Source: Blastococcus saxobsidens DD2
Lineage (GTDB): Bacteria; Actinomycetota; Actinomycetes; Mycobacteriales; Geodermatophilaceae
Assembly: GCF_000284015.1 (NCBI RefSeq)
Contig: NC_016943.1
Span: 1,653,541 to 1,717,540, forward strand
Reading direction: 5' to 3'
Length of the DNA: 64,000 nucleotides
The position numbers and the translations under genes are program-made. A model generated the notes under the pieces. The model saw only the letters and a program-made list of their open reading frames with translations, was not told where the DNA came from and ran no database searches. Positions within the stretch are counted from its first letter, which is position 1. Each line of letters opens with the position of its first letter. Below, in pieces: positions 50,324-59,840 of the stretch.

Positions 50324-51193
50324 GTGAGACTCCTGCCAGCGGCGTCGAGACACCCAGGGTCCCGAGGGCGCTGTCGTGGTGGTCTCGCGTTGGCGCTGCT
50401 CGGCCCGCTGCTCGGCTGGTCGTTGCTCCTGCCTGCAACAGCCGCGAACGCCGGCGCCGACAACAGCAACGTGCGCGCGGAGACCCCGATGACGGCGCCC
50501 CTTGCCCCCGGGGAGTCGGCCTGGGTCGCGGTCGTCTGGGCCGCGGACAAGACGGTCACCAACTGGTCCACGACCGTCAGCGCCCCCGCCGGTGTGACCG
50601 TCTCCTACCCGACCACCCGCGGCGGCGCCGACACCTCGCTGTACGGCTCGGCGACCCTGGTCGGCAAGACCAGAGATTTCACAGCCTTCAGACTCGCCGT
50701 GCCCTACAGCCAGCGCACAAGCTTCCCGGTCACGGTGACCTCGACGTACACGCTCTGCGGGGACAACGGCCAGTGCAAGAACCGGGGACAGAGGAACGAG
50801 AGCAGGACGTCGAGCACCACGGCGACCGTGACCGTGCCTGTGGTGCCTGCCGTCGGCCCGCCGTTCACCCAGGAGACGATCCGGGTCGCGATTGCGGCGG
50901 GGAGCAGCGACTTTCAGCAGATTTCGTTCACCGGCGGCCAGACCGACCTCGCCGCCTTCAGCGTGCGCGTGGGCGCGCTGCCCGCGGGCCTGGAGGTGGC
51001 CTACCCCGGCGACAGGGCCGCCAGCACTCTCAACGGCGGCAGCACGCTCGTCGGCCGCCGTACCGACCACGTGGGTATCCGATTCGCGGCGACCTCCCTC
51101 CCGGCCGGCACGTACACCGTTCCGCTGACGATCAGCTACACGGCTGCATCGCCCGTCACCACGACCGGGACGGTGACCCTTGTCGTTTCGTGA
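50324..51193 (+). CDS. Secreted protein with duplicated beta-sandwich domain
   Basis: A 289-residue protein with a signal peptide (LALALLGPLLGWSLLLPATAANAGA). Two similar domains follow; both carry a STLVG or SATLVG phrase followed by an aromatic strand (YGSATLVGKTRDF, NGGSTLVGRRTDH). It looks like an internal duplication of an Ig-like fold. Two Cys residues in the first domain (CGDNGQCK) could form a disulfide. GTG at 50324 was chosen; no family is recognised. Confidence 0.65.
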   Translation: MRLLPAASRHPGSRGRCRGGLALALLGPLLGWSLLLPATAANAGADNSNVRAETPMTAPLAPGESAWVAVVWAADKTVTNWSTTVSAPAGVTVSYPTTRGGADTSLYGSATLVGKTRDFTAFRLAVPYSQRTSFPVTVTSTYTLCGDNGQCKNRGQRNESRTSSTTATVTVPVVPAVGPPFTQETIRVAIAAGSSDFQQISFTGGQTDLAAFSVRVGALPAGLEVAYPGDRAASTLNGGSTLVGRRTDHVGIRFAATSLPAGTYTVPLTISYTAASPVTTTGTVTLVVS

Positions 51194-51587
51194 ACTCCCG
51201 CCGACCGTCAGCGGCCGCCCCGGACGGCAGCGCCGGCCGTTCCGCCGGGTGCTGGGAGTGCTCGCTGCGGTGGTCCTGGCTGTCAGCGGCTGCGCATCCG
51301 GGGCCGAGCAGTCGATGGACGGGACCATTGCCGACTCGTCCCCTGGCGCCGTCCCCGCCGACGAGTTCACGCAGCGGATCGCGGCGGTCGAGTTCGAGCG
51401 GCAATGCACCGTCACCTCGCAGACCTTTCCGGACGAGGCCGGCATCACCAGGGACCTGGACGTTCGCCTCGCGGCAGCCGGCCTGACATATGCGCAGTGG
51501 AAGGACTGGCACGATGCACTGGCGGACTCACCGGCCCTCGTGAACCAGCTGGCCGAGCTGAGTGCCTCGGGCTGCCCCAGTGCCTGA
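51180..51587 (+). CDS. Small lipoprotein
   Basis: A 135-residue lipoprotein with lipobox AVSGC about residue 38 and a helical mature domain (EFTQRIAAVEFERQC). A TTG start at 51180 overlaps the upstream stop; a GTG at 51249 would give a shorter signal peptide. It probably shares an operon with the secreted protein. Unknown function. Confidence 0.6.
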   Translation: MSFRELPPTVSGRPGRQRRPFRRVLGVLAAVVLAVSGCASGAEQSMDGTIADSSPGAVPADEFTQRIAAVEFERQCTVTSQTFPDEAGITRDLDVRLAAAGLTYAQWKDWHDALADSPALVNQLAELSASGCPSA

Positions 51588-51988
51588 TCGGCCCTGAGCG
51601 GGCCGTGCGCCGGCCGCCTACATCGACCGTTGCTTCGGGTCAACCCCTGACGGTCTCGCAGCTTTGATCGACCACCGGCACACCGACGATCACCGGGGAC
51701 GCCAAGCTCTCGCAGTCACGGTCCGCGCGCTGGCTGCCGATAGTCTGTTGATGACGACGGTGAAGCAGGATCAGGACGCGTTCGAGGACATCACAGCTGC
51801 CGCGGCGGCGGATATTCAGCTCGTCTTCGACGAGGGGATGGCGCGTCTCACCGTGATTACCCAGTGCTGGGAGGAGTCCTCTCGCGAGTGTCTGATTCTG
51901 GCGCCGACATCGCTCCCCACGTCCTCGGCTGCCTGAGCGCTGGCTCAGGTGCCACGGTCACCCGGGACGACCGCGGATCGGTGGGTCG
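51588..51988. other. Intergenic region, mostly empty
   Basis: About 400 bases between the lipoprotein gene and the convergent glycosyltransferase gene. Apart from one weak small frame (51751-51936) I see nothing: no clear hairpin, repeat or RNA. Confidence 0.4.
51751..51936 (+). CDS. Weak small ORF
   Basis: A 61-codon frame from ATG 51751 (MTTVKQDQDAFEDIT). Codon use is less biased than in its neighbours and no ribosome-binding site is clear. I keep it at low confidence. Confidence 0.25.
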   Translation: MTTVKQDQDAFEDITAAAAADIQLVFDEGMARLTVITQCWEESSRECLILAPTSLPTSSAA

Positions 51989-53404
51989 TCAGGGCGAGGG
52001 GGCGAAGCCGCGGCGGGTCATGGTTCCCCAGTCGGTGCGCTTGCGCAGGTACTTCCAGAGCCCTCGTAGCCGCCACACCACGGTGAGCTGGCGGTAGCCG
52101 AGGCTTTCCACCACGGCCCATAGGACCATGACGGCACGGTCGGCCAGGCCGTGGTAGCGGCGATAGGCCACCTCGTCCAGGAGGAGGGTGCAGACGGTGA
52201 GGAGCAGGCCGTACCCGTAGGCGACGAGGAAGAGCAGGACGGCGAATCGCACATCGACGGCACCGAACAGGAGCGCGGGCACTAGCCCGATGATGGCGAG
52301 GAACTCGACGACCGGGGCCAACAGCTCGATGAGGAGGAAGTAGGGCAGCACGACCATGCCCAAGGCGCCGTAGCGGGGGTTGAGCAGCTGCCGCCGGTAC
52401 CGCCAGAGCACGTCGGCCAGCCCTCGGTGCCAGCGGTCGCGTTGGCGGCCCAGCACCGCGAGGGACTCCGGGACCTCCGTCCACGCCACCGGGTCGGGGA
52501 TGAAGACCACGCGGTCGGGAAGCCGCTGCTCGCGTGCGTTCCGCCGGATCCGCGCGACCAGCTCCATGTCCTCGCCGACGGTCGCGTGGAGATAGCCGCC
52601 GACAGCGATCACTGCATCCCGCCGAAAAAGTCCGAACGCGCCGGAGATGATCAGGTTGCCGCCGAGCCGATTCCAGCCTAGCCGGCCGAACAGGAAGGCG
52701 CGCAGGTACTCGACTGCCTGTACGCCGGCGAGGAAGGTCCGGGGCGCTCGAGCGGTGACCACCCGGCCGCCTCGGATCAGCGAGCCGTTGGCGACGCGGA
52801 TGGTGCCGCCGGCCGCGAGGACAGTGTCGTCGGTCAGCATCGGGCGGACCATGCGCAGCAGTGCGTCTGATTCGATCAGGGTGTCCGCGTCGATGGCGCA
52901 GACCAGGTCGCCGGTGGCCACGTTGAGGGCGGCGTTCAGGGCGTCGGCCTTACCACCGTTCTCCTTGTCTACGACGATCAGGTCGGGATGGGTGGAGGAG
53001 CGGTAGAGGCCCCGGACCGGCTTCGTCGCGATGCGCCGCCAGTAGACCGGATGGATCGACGTCAGCCCGAACGCCCGCGTGACGACGTCCAGCGTGCCGT
53101 CGGCGGAGCCGTCGTTGACCAGGACGATCTCCAGGTTGGGGTACTGCAGGGTCAGCAGCGAGGTGACGCTCTCGCTGACCGTGGCCTCCTCGTTGTGGGC
53201 CGGCGCCAGGATACTGATCCGTGGCGCTACGCCGGAGCCGAGCAGCCGCCGATGGTCGGCCCCCCGGACGGTACGGGTGTGCTGGAGTGTTTCCAGCGTC
53301 GCGGCGACCAACTGGACGGCGTAGCAGCTGTTCAGGACGAGGAAGTAGACGAGGACGACGGCCTGGGCTGCGCCGAGGACCGCTTCCGCTCCGGGCATGG
53401 TCAC
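51989..53404 (-). CDS. Glycosyltransferase family 2, polysaccharide synthase (PgaC-like)
   Basis: A 471-residue processive GT2 enzyme like PgaC/IcaA. One N-terminal helix leads to the catalytic domain with ISILAPAHNEE, VLVNDGSADGT, AIDADTL and QRDRWHRGL (the QxxRW motif), and the C-terminus has three to four helices (LIELLAPVVEFLAIIGLVP). It would polymerise a sugar such as GlcNAc and pass it across the membrane. The GTG overlaps the HEAT gene stop (GTGA). It is the last gene of the five-gene operon, so c-di-GMP control by the upstream gene is likely. Confidence 0.85.
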   Translation of the reverse strand: MTMPGAEAVLGAAQAVVLVYFLVLNSCYAVQLVAATLETLQHTRTVRGADHRRLLGSGVAPRISILAPAHNEEATVSESVTSLLTLQYPNLEIVLVNDGSADGTLDVVTRAFGLTSIHPVYWRRIATKPVRGLYRSSTHPDLIVVDKENGGKADALNAALNVATGDLVCAIDADTLIESDALLRMVRPMLTDDTVLAAGGTIRVANGSLIRGGRVVTARAPRTFLAGVQAVEYLRAFLFGRLGWNRLGGNLIISGAFGLFRRDAVIAVGGYLHATVGEDMELVARIRRNAREQRLPDRVVFIPDPVAWTEVPESLAVLGRQRDRWHRGLADVLWRYRRQLLNPRYGALGMVVLPYFLLIELLAPVVEFLAIIGLVPALLFGAVDVRFAVLLFLVAYGYGLLLTVCTLLLDEVAYRRYHGLADRAVMVLWAVVESLGYRQLTVVWRLRGLWKYLRKRTDWGTMTRRGFAPSP

Positions 53405-54459
53405 GCGGCCAACTCCGGTCGCGCGTCCGGAAGGTCGAGGACGCGCCGCGCGGCATCGCGGGCGAACGGGTCGTCGTTCATGAGCGCGCGATGGAGCAGC
53501 AGGAGCCCGGTCGAGCCGAGGGCCTTCAGAGTCAGCGCCGCCTCGCTGCGCACGTCCCAGGCGGGATCGCTGAGCAGCCGGGCCACCTGCGCCGCCGCGG
53601 GCCAGTACTCGAGGCGACCCAGGCCCCGCACAGCCGCGGCCCGCACGTCCGGATGCTGGTCGTCCAGCAGTTCCGCGAGGCGGTCCACCGCGTCGGTGCC
53701 GCCCACCGCCGCGATCAGGGCAGCGGCCAGCGCCCGCGTATGTGGGTCTTCGTCCGTCGTCGCAGTGAGCGCCGGCCCGAACATCATGGGGTCGGTCAGG
53801 ACCACGGCCACCTCCAGTCCCGCCTGCAGGGCGCTCCCGCGACGATCGGAGAGGAAGTGGGTGAGCGCGCCCAGGCATGGCCGGCCGATCCGCACGAGCG
53901 CGTCCTTGACCGGTAGCAGCCCCCTCATCTGGCTGCCGTCCAGCAGGCGGAGCAGTTGGTCGATGAGCGCCGGATCGGGATTCTCGGTGACCCACTCGAT
54001 CGCCTGAGCCCGTACCTCCGGGCGCGGATCGTTGAGCAGTGCGGGAGCAATGGCGGCGCCGGCGCGCAGCTGCGTGAGCAGGCGCAGGCCCTGCAACCGT
54101 CGCCACCACCGGCGGCTGCCGCACCACCGCTCGGCGCGCTCCGTGACACCGACCCTGGTCATGAGCTCGGTGAGCCGAGCGCGCTGAGCGCCCACCAGGC
54201 TAGGGGCCAGCTCCTGCAGAAGCCGCACCTGCAGCCTGAACGGCATCGAGCGCAGCAGCGCGGACGACAGCCGGCCCGTGCCCTCCGCCAGCCGAAGCGA
54301 GGTCAGGCGGTGGAGCACGGCAAATCGCGCCCGGTCCAGCCGAGCCCGTCGACGGGCGTGCAGGGCGTGGCCGACCAGGGCGGCCGCGGCGGCACTGAGC
54401 AGCGCACCTTCGACGAGCGCCAGGTGCGCGAGTAGCGCTGCCGGTGCGGCGACGCTCAT
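53401..54459 (-). CDS. HEAT-repeat membrane protein
   Basis: A 352-residue protein. An N-terminal helix (LLSAAAAALVGHAL) anchors it; the rest is built of HEAT/PBS-like helical repeats, clear at DPRPEVRAQAIEWV, DDQHPDVRAAAVRGLG and DPAWDVRSEAALTLKALG. HEAT arrays act as scaffolds for protein partners. Its position between the diguanylate cyclase and the glycan synthase suggests it links or regulates the synthase. Starts and stops overlap both neighbours. Confidence 0.8.
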   Translation of the reverse strand: MSVAAPAALLAHLALVEGALLSAAAAALVGHALHARRRARLDRARFAVLHRLTSLRLAEGTGRLSSALLRSMPFRLQVRLLQELAPSLVGAQRARLTELMTRVGVTERAERWCGSRRWWRRLQGLRLLTQLRAGAAIAPALLNDPRPEVRAQAIEWVTENPDPALIDQLLRLLDGSQMRGLLPVKDALVRIGRPCLGALTHFLSDRRGSALQAGLEVAVVLTDPMMFGPALTATTDEDPHTRALAAALIAAVGGTDAVDRLAELLDDQHPDVRAAAVRGLGRLEYWPAAAQVARLLSDPAWDVRSEAALTLKALGSTGLLLLHRALMNDDPFARDAARRVLDLPDARPELAA

Positions 54460-56495
54460 CGGGCGAGCGCCCTCCGCACCCGCTGCATGAGCACGGGAAG
54501 GCTGAACGGCTTGGCCACATGGTCGATCGCGCCGAGCTCCAGGGCCTCCAGCGTTTCTTCCTCGGTGGAGCGGCCGGTGAGCATGATCGTCCGAGTGCGC
54601 TCGAGGACACCGGCCTCGGCCATGGCGGCCAGGACGGCGAGACCATTGCGACCCGGAAGATCCCAGTCCAGCAGCACCAGACGAGGCGACAACGGACCGG
54701 TCAGGCTGGCCGCGGCCTCGTCACCGTCGCGGAGCCAGCAGGTGGAGTACCCGCGCGTCGCCAGGCTGTGCAGGATCAGTGCCGCGATCACCTCGTCGTC
54801 CTCGACGAGCGCGACATCGACCATCGCGACGTCGATATCGGTCGGATCGGTGTGATGGGCGCCGGCCGGGACGACCCGGTCCCGCCCCTGGGCCTTGGCC
54901 TGGTACAGCGCGAGATCGGCGCTGCGGTAGAGAGCCTCTACGTCGGTTCCGTCGAATGGGTACTGCGCTACCCCCGCGCTGAAGGACAGCGAGAACGGTG
55001 CGGCCGCTACGGAGGTGAAGACCTCATGCCGCCACTTCTCGAGCAGCTCGGCAACGCGCTGCACACCGTCGTCCCGGGTCATGCCGTACATGCCGACGAC
55101 GAACTCCTCGCCGCCCCAGCGAGCGGTGATGTCCTCTCCCCGGAACGTCTCCGTGAGCAGCTCACCCAGACGGCGCAGCACCTCGTCTCCCACGGTGTGC
55201 CCGTGGCGGTCGTTGACCGACTTGAACTGGTCGAGGTCGAGCACGGCCAGGCACAACGGCTGGCCGAAGCGCTGGGCGGTACGGATGAAACGGTTGAGCA
55301 CCTCGGTGGAGCGCCGGCGGGTGCTGACGCCGGTGAGCGCGTCGGTGTCGGCGAGCTGGCGCAGCAGCCGGACGCGCTCGAGGCGATTCATGACCCGACC
55401 CAGGAACTCGGCTGCGAGGACCGGCTTGGTCAGGTAGTCGTCGCCACCGGCTGCGAAGATGGCCTGAACGGTGCCCGGATCTGCTCGGGCGGTCAGGAAC
55501 AACACGGGCAGCGCGGTCCAGCGAGCGTTGTTGCGCAAGGCGCGGCAGAGCTCGACGCCGTTGGCGTGGGGCATGTCGAAGTCGAGCACGAGCAGGTCTG
55601 GGGAGATGTCGTCAACGACCTCGAACAGCCGACGGGGGTCATCGAGGGTGTGGACCTGCAGGCCTTGTGGGGTGAGCAGGGCCCTGACCGCATCCAGCAC
55701 GAAGGAGTCGTCGTCGACTGTCAGAACCGTTGCCGACGTGCCATTGCCGCGCTCCAACTGGTCGAGGACCGCCTCGATCACCTGAGAAGGTGACAGGCTC
55801 TTCTCCAGGAATCCGACTGCGCCGCGCCGGGCGACCTCGACGCGGTCGGTGAAGGTGTCGCGCACCGTCAGGGCGAAGACCGGCAGCCGGGCGGCACTGA
55901 GCTCGGCAAGCAGCGCCAGGGCGTCATCGCTGCCACCCGGGAAGCCAAGGTCAAGGAGTACCAGGTCGGGACGTCGCCGGGCGATGGCCAGCCGTGCGGC
56001 GGCGGGGCTCCCCGCAACCTCCTCGCGCAGGCCGACCGAGGCGGCCACCGCAGCGATCCCGGCCGCGAAATCCTCGTCATCGTCCACGACGAGCACAGCT
56101 CCGCGGTCCGATCCCCGCCGATCACCTCGGACTGCGGGGGCGGCGGCGGGGACCGCAGGCCGCTCGAGCTCGCGGCGCAGCTCAAGGGTGAGCGCCGACA
56201 GCTGCGGCACCCGGCGGTGGTCCAGGGCGGTCGCGGTCTCGAACAGGTGCTCGAGTTCTCGGGCCACCCGCGAGCCCTCGGGCAGGCCGAACATCCCCAA
56301 CGAGCCGGCGAGCTTGTGTGCCTCCCGCGCAGCCTGCTGACGGAGTTCCTCGGTCAGCTCGCCGTTGAGCAGGGCGACGACGACGTCGTCGAAGACGACG
56401 GCACGCCGCATGACGTCGTCCTTGCGGCGGTCCCACAGCGCGGCGACGGAATCGGTGACCGCGGCGGGGGTGGGCGGCTGGGGCGCGAGCGTCAT
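54456..56495 (-). CDS. Multi-receiver diguanylate cyclase (Hpt-REC-REC-GGDEF-REC)
   Basis: A 679-residue signalling hub. Residues about 20-110 form a histidine phosphotransfer domain (His60 in REAHKLAGSLG). Two receivers follow (Asp182 in LVLLDLGFPG; Asp305 in LLVLDFDMP). A GGDEF domain has an active signature (RWGGEEF, 461-465) with an I-site RGED five residues upstream. A third receiver ends the protein (Asp610 in LVLLDWDLPG). It should make c-di-GMP from GTP under phosphorelay control with product inhibition. It starts one base into the preceding stop (TAATG). Confidence 0.9.
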   Translation of the reverse strand: MTLAPQPPTPAAVTDSVAALWDRRKDDVMRRAVVFDDVVVALLNGELTEELRQQAAREAHKLAGSLGMFGLPEGSRVARELEHLFETATALDHRRVPQLSALTLELRRELERPAVPAAAPAVRGDRRGSDRGAVLVVDDDEDFAAGIAAVAASVGLREEVAGSPAAARLAIARRRPDLVLLDLGFPGGSDDALALLAELSAARLPVFALTVRDTFTDRVEVARRGAVGFLEKSLSPSQVIEAVLDQLERGNGTSATVLTVDDDSFVLDAVRALLTPQGLQVHTLDDPRRLFEVVDDISPDLLVLDFDMPHANGVELCRALRNNARWTALPVLFLTARADPGTVQAIFAAGGDDYLTKPVLAAEFLGRVMNRLERVRLLRQLADTDALTGVSTRRRSTEVLNRFIRTAQRFGQPLCLAVLDLDQFKSVNDRHGHTVGDEVLRRLGELLTETFRGEDITARWGGEEFVVGMYGMTRDDGVQRVAELLEKWRHEVFTSVAAAPFSLSFSAGVAQYPFDGTDVEALYRSADLALYQAKAQGRDRVVPAGAHHTDPTDIDVAMVDVALVEDDEVIAALILHSLATRGYSTCWLRDGDEAAASLTGPLSPRLVLLDWDLPGRNGLAVLAAMAEAGVLERTRTIMLTGRSTEEETLEALELGAIDHVAKPFSLPVLMQRVRRALAR

Positions 56496-56878
56496 TACCG
56501 GGGAGGCCAGTCGAGCGCCGCGATGATCTCGTCGGACAGGCTGACCGGATCGAACGGCTTGCTGAGCACGGCATCCCCGCCGAGGTCGGTGAGGAACTGC
56601 CGGTCGGCCGAGCGCACCTTCGCGGTCAAGAAGACGACGGGGATGTCGGCGGTGGCGGGGTCGGTGCGCAGCCGCTGGAAGGTGGTGGGGCCATCCATGT
56701 CCGGCATCATGACGTCGAGCAGGATCACGTCGGGGCGCTCGGCGGCGGCGGTGACCAGACCGGCGGCGCCGCAGTGGGCTGTTAGTACCTGCCAGCCGCC
56801 CATCGCCTCGAGGCTCATCTGCGCGACCTCGCGAATGTCGTCCTCGTCGTCGATCACCAGGATCCGGTTACCGGACAA
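56495..56878 (-). CDS. Single-domain response regulator
   Basis: A 127-residue receiver with acidic pocket ILVIDDEDD, phospho-Asp in VILLDVMMPDMDG, the conserved Thr in VVFLTAK and Lys in LSKPFDP. No output domain, so it works as a phosphate shuttle or sink in the relay, plausibly from the hybrid kinase to the Hpt of the cyclase. It overlaps the kinase gene by 11 nt and the cyclase by 1 nt. Confidence 0.9.
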   Translation of the reverse strand: MSGNRILVIDDEDDIREVAQMSLEAMGGWQVLTAHCGAAGLVTAAAERPDVILLDVMMPDMDGPTTFQRLRTDPATADIPVVFLTAKVRSADRQFLTDLGGDAVLSKPFDPVSLSDEIIAALDWPPR

Positions 56879-59840
56879 GGCTGGCCTCCTTTTCGGTGGT
56901 CATGTAGGCGACCAGGCCCATGACGCGCTGTTCGAAGTCGGCGGGGCTGATCCGCCCCTTGGTGAAGAACCGGGTCTCTCCCAGCCGTAGCTGCTCGCGC
57001 TGGGACTCGTCGAGGTCCTGGGCGGTGTAGACCACCAGCGGCACGTGGTGCAGCCGCTCGTGCCGGCGCAGCCAGTCCACGACGGTGAACCCGTCCGTGT
57101 CCGGGAGCATCAGGTCGAGCACCAGCAGGTCGGGCAGTACGCGTTGGGCCAGTCGCAGCGCCTCGCTGCCGGTGCTGGCATGGAAGGTCTCCAGCCCGTG
57201 CTGGGCGAACATCGTGGTGAGCACGCCGGCGAGGTCGGGGTCGTCCTCGATGACGAGCACGCGGGAGATCTGCAGGGGAGGTGCCAGCGCGGTTGCCAGC
57301 GCCTGCAGGAGGGACTGCTCGTCCAGTGGCTTGTCCACCCAGCCGGCCACGCCGACCGGAGCCGGTTCTGTGGCCTCCTCGGGCGTGAGCACGCTGCAGA
57401 TGACGACGGGGATGCGCTCGGTGTCTGGCTGTTCCTTGAGGCGAGCGGCGGTCTCCCAGCCGTTGAGCCCCGGCATCAGCAGGTCGAGGAGGATGGCCGC
57501 CGGCTGTTCCTGGGCCGCCAGGTGCAGGGCTTCCTCGCCGGAGGCGGCGGCGATGGCGCGGTAGCCGCGGCGCTCCAGCAGCACCGAGACCAGTTCTCGC
57601 ACGGAGGCGTCGTCGTCGCAGACCAGCACCGCCGGAGCATCCGCGGCGGGCGGCGACGGCTCGGCGCTGTACGCCGGCACGGTGAAGAAGAAGGTGCTGC
57701 CCTGGCCCGGCGTGCTTTCCACCCAGATGCGGCCGCCGTGCTGTTCGACGATGCTGCGGCAGATGGGCAGGCCCAGGCCGGTGCCGCCCTTCTCCCGGGC
57801 GTCGGAGGAGTCCACCTGCTGGAACCGCTCGAAGATGGCCTCCAGGCGGTCGGCGGGGATGCCCCGCCCCTGGTCGGCCACCGAGAACAGCACCTCTCCG
57901 CCGTGGTGCCGCGCGACCAGTTCGACCACACCATCGCGGTCGGAGAACTTGATCGCGTTGGACAGCAGGTTGGTCAGCGTCTGCATCATGCGGTCCGGAT
58001 CGGCCCACAGGTCGGCCTCGACCGCGGACACGGTCACGGTCACGCCGGCCCCGGCGGCCATGGCCTCCATCGCATCGCGTGCCTGGGCGGCCAGCTTGCT
58101 GACCGCCGTCCGCTGCCGCTCCATCGCGATCTTCCCCGACTCGATGCGCTCGATGTCGAGGATGTCGTTGATCAGACGGACCAGCCGGTCGGTGTTGGAC
58201 ACGGCGATGTCCAGCATCCGCTGTCCCTTCTCCGGAACAGCCCCGAGCGCACCGCTGGCCAGCAGCCCCAGCGACCCCCGGATCGAGGTCAAAGGGGTGC
58301 GCAGCTCATGACTGACCACGGAGGTGAACTCGTCCTTCAGCCGATCGACCTCACGCCGTTCGGTGATATCCCGAAAGCTGACGACCGCGCCGGTGACCCG
58401 CTCGTCCTCGACGATCGGGCTGGCCAGCTTCGCTACGGCGAGCAGCGACCCGTCCCGGCGCTGGAAGTCGTCGTCGGGGTTGCGTTGTGCCACACCGCTG
58501 AGCAGTGCGACGGCCACCGGGCAGGACTCGGGGCCGTGACCCGACGCCGTCCCTTCCGGTTCATGAAGAAGGTCGTGGCTGTTCCGACCGATTAGCTCGT
58601 TGGGCTCGTAGCCGAGCATCCGACAGGCGGCGGGGTTGGCGAAAGTGATGCGCCCGTCGACATCCACCCCGAAGATCCCGTCCCCGGTGGAGTCCAGGAT
58701 CAACTTGTTGCGCCGGACCAGGTCTGCCAGCTCACTGGTCCGGGCCGAGACCAGACCCTCGAGGTCGTTGGCCAGCACGACCTTTTCCAGTGCCACCACG
58801 ATCTGCTGGAAGACCAGAGCGGTCACCAGCACAACGCCGGTGACCATGAAAAATGTGTCGAACCGGTAGAGGGGAGGGAGGACCGCCGCGCTGAGGACCG
58901 CAGCCAACACCGGCACGTAGGGCAGCAGCTCCTGGGTCACGGTGAAGTGCCGAGTCGTCTCCCGAGCCCGGGGCACGACCGGCGCGTAGGTCGACAACGC
59001 CATCAGCAGCCAGGCGGTCACCCAGCCGCCCGCGAGGACGGTGCCCGTCGAACCGGTCACGCCTTCGACGGTCAACAGCACGTAAACGCTGTCGGTGACC
59101 GCCAGCGTCAGCAGGCCGGCGCTGAGCAGCGACCACTGCCGCCGAGACCCGCGGCCGGCTCTGACGCCGAGAGTGATTACCAGCGAAGCCATGACGACGT
59201 CCACGATGGGATACGCCACGGCCACGAGGCGCGGCAGGCCCGAGCCACCGGCCTGAAGAACCGGACCGAGGACCCAGCTCCAGCTGACGAAGAGCGTGGC
59301 CGACGCGATGACCAGCCCGTCGAGGACTCCGCGTATCCGGGACACCGGTCGCCTGGTCTTTCCGGGGAAGGCAAAGAGCGCCGCTGCCGCCGGCAGCGCG
59401 TAGCTCAGATACCCCGCGTCCGCCAACGACGGGAAGGGGTACGCGTGGTCGAGGACGAAGCCGTAGATCGTCCAGATCGTCGTGCCAGCCGCCCACACGC
59501 CGGCGGCGACGGCCATGAGCGTCCAGGCCCGGGCGGCCTCATCGCGCCTGCGCGCCGCGCGGAGAAAGGCCGCTGCTGCAGTGTAGACCGCCAGGGCGAT
59601 CGCGAGATCACCCACCACCTGGGACCACGACGAGCCCGGGTCAATAATGAGCACGCCCGTCAGTCCGGCGACGAACAACGTTGTTACGGCGACCAGTACC
59701 CGAAATTTCGAGGAGCCGGCCGCTGTCTCGCTCCCGACCGCGCCAAGCCGGACCCGGGCGGGATCGAGCAAGCGGGCGTCGGCACCACTGTTGTCGGGCG
59801 GGGGGCGGCGTCGAACGCGAACCGGGGCAAGCAGCGTCAC
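56868..59840 (-). CDS. Membrane hybrid histidine kinase (PAS-HisKA-HATPase-REC-REC)
   Basis: A 990-residue sensor. Eight or so helices lie at residues about 45-350, followed by a PAS domain (about 375-490), a dimerisation domain with the phospho-His511 in SHELRTPLTS, an ATPase domain (NLLSNAIKFSD, DQGRGIP, GGTGLGLPIC) and two receivers with Asp786 (ILLDLLMPG) and Asp909 (LVLDLMLPD). It senses an unknown signal in or through the membrane and starts the phosphorelay. The GTG is at 59840. Confidence 0.9.
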   Translation of the reverse strand: MTLLAPVRVRRRPPPDNSGADARLLDPARVRLGAVGSETAAGSSKFRVLVAVTTLFVAGLTGVLIIDPGSSWSQVVGDLAIALAVYTAAAAFLRAARRRDEAARAWTLMAVAAGVWAAGTTIWTIYGFVLDHAYPFPSLADAGYLSYALPAAAALFAFPGKTRRPVSRIRGVLDGLVIASATLFVSWSWVLGPVLQAGGSGLPRLVAVAYPIVDVVMASLVITLGVRAGRGSRRQWSLLSAGLLTLAVTDSVYVLLTVEGVTGSTGTVLAGGWVTAWLLMALSTYAPVVPRARETTRHFTVTQELLPYVPVLAAVLSAAVLPPLYRFDTFFMVTGVVLVTALVFQQIVVALEKVVLANDLEGLVSARTSELADLVRRNKLILDSTGDGIFGVDVDGRITFANPAACRMLGYEPNELIGRNSHDLLHEPEGTASGHGPESCPVAVALLSGVAQRNPDDDFQRRDGSLLAVAKLASPIVEDERVTGAVVSFRDITERREVDRLKDEFTSVVSHELRTPLTSIRGSLGLLASGALGAVPEKGQRMLDIAVSNTDRLVRLINDILDIERIESGKIAMERQRTAVSKLAAQARDAMEAMAAGAGVTVTVSAVEADLWADPDRMMQTLTNLLSNAIKFSDRDGVVELVARHHGGEVLFSVADQGRGIPADRLEAIFERFQQVDSSDAREKGGTGLGLPICRSIVEQHGGRIWVESTPGQGSTFFFTVPAYSAEPSPPAADAPAVLVCDDDASVRELVSVLLERRGYRAIAAASGEEALHLAAQEQPAAILLDLLMPGLNGWETAARLKEQPDTERIPVVICSVLTPEEATEPAPVGVAGWVDKPLDEQSLLQALATALAPPLQISRVLVIEDDPDLAGVLTTMFAQHGLETFHASTGSEALRLAQRVLPDLLVLDLMLPDTDGFTVVDWLRRHERLHHVPLVVYTAQDLDESQREQLRLGETRFFTKGRISPADFEQRVMGLVAYMTTEKEASLVR

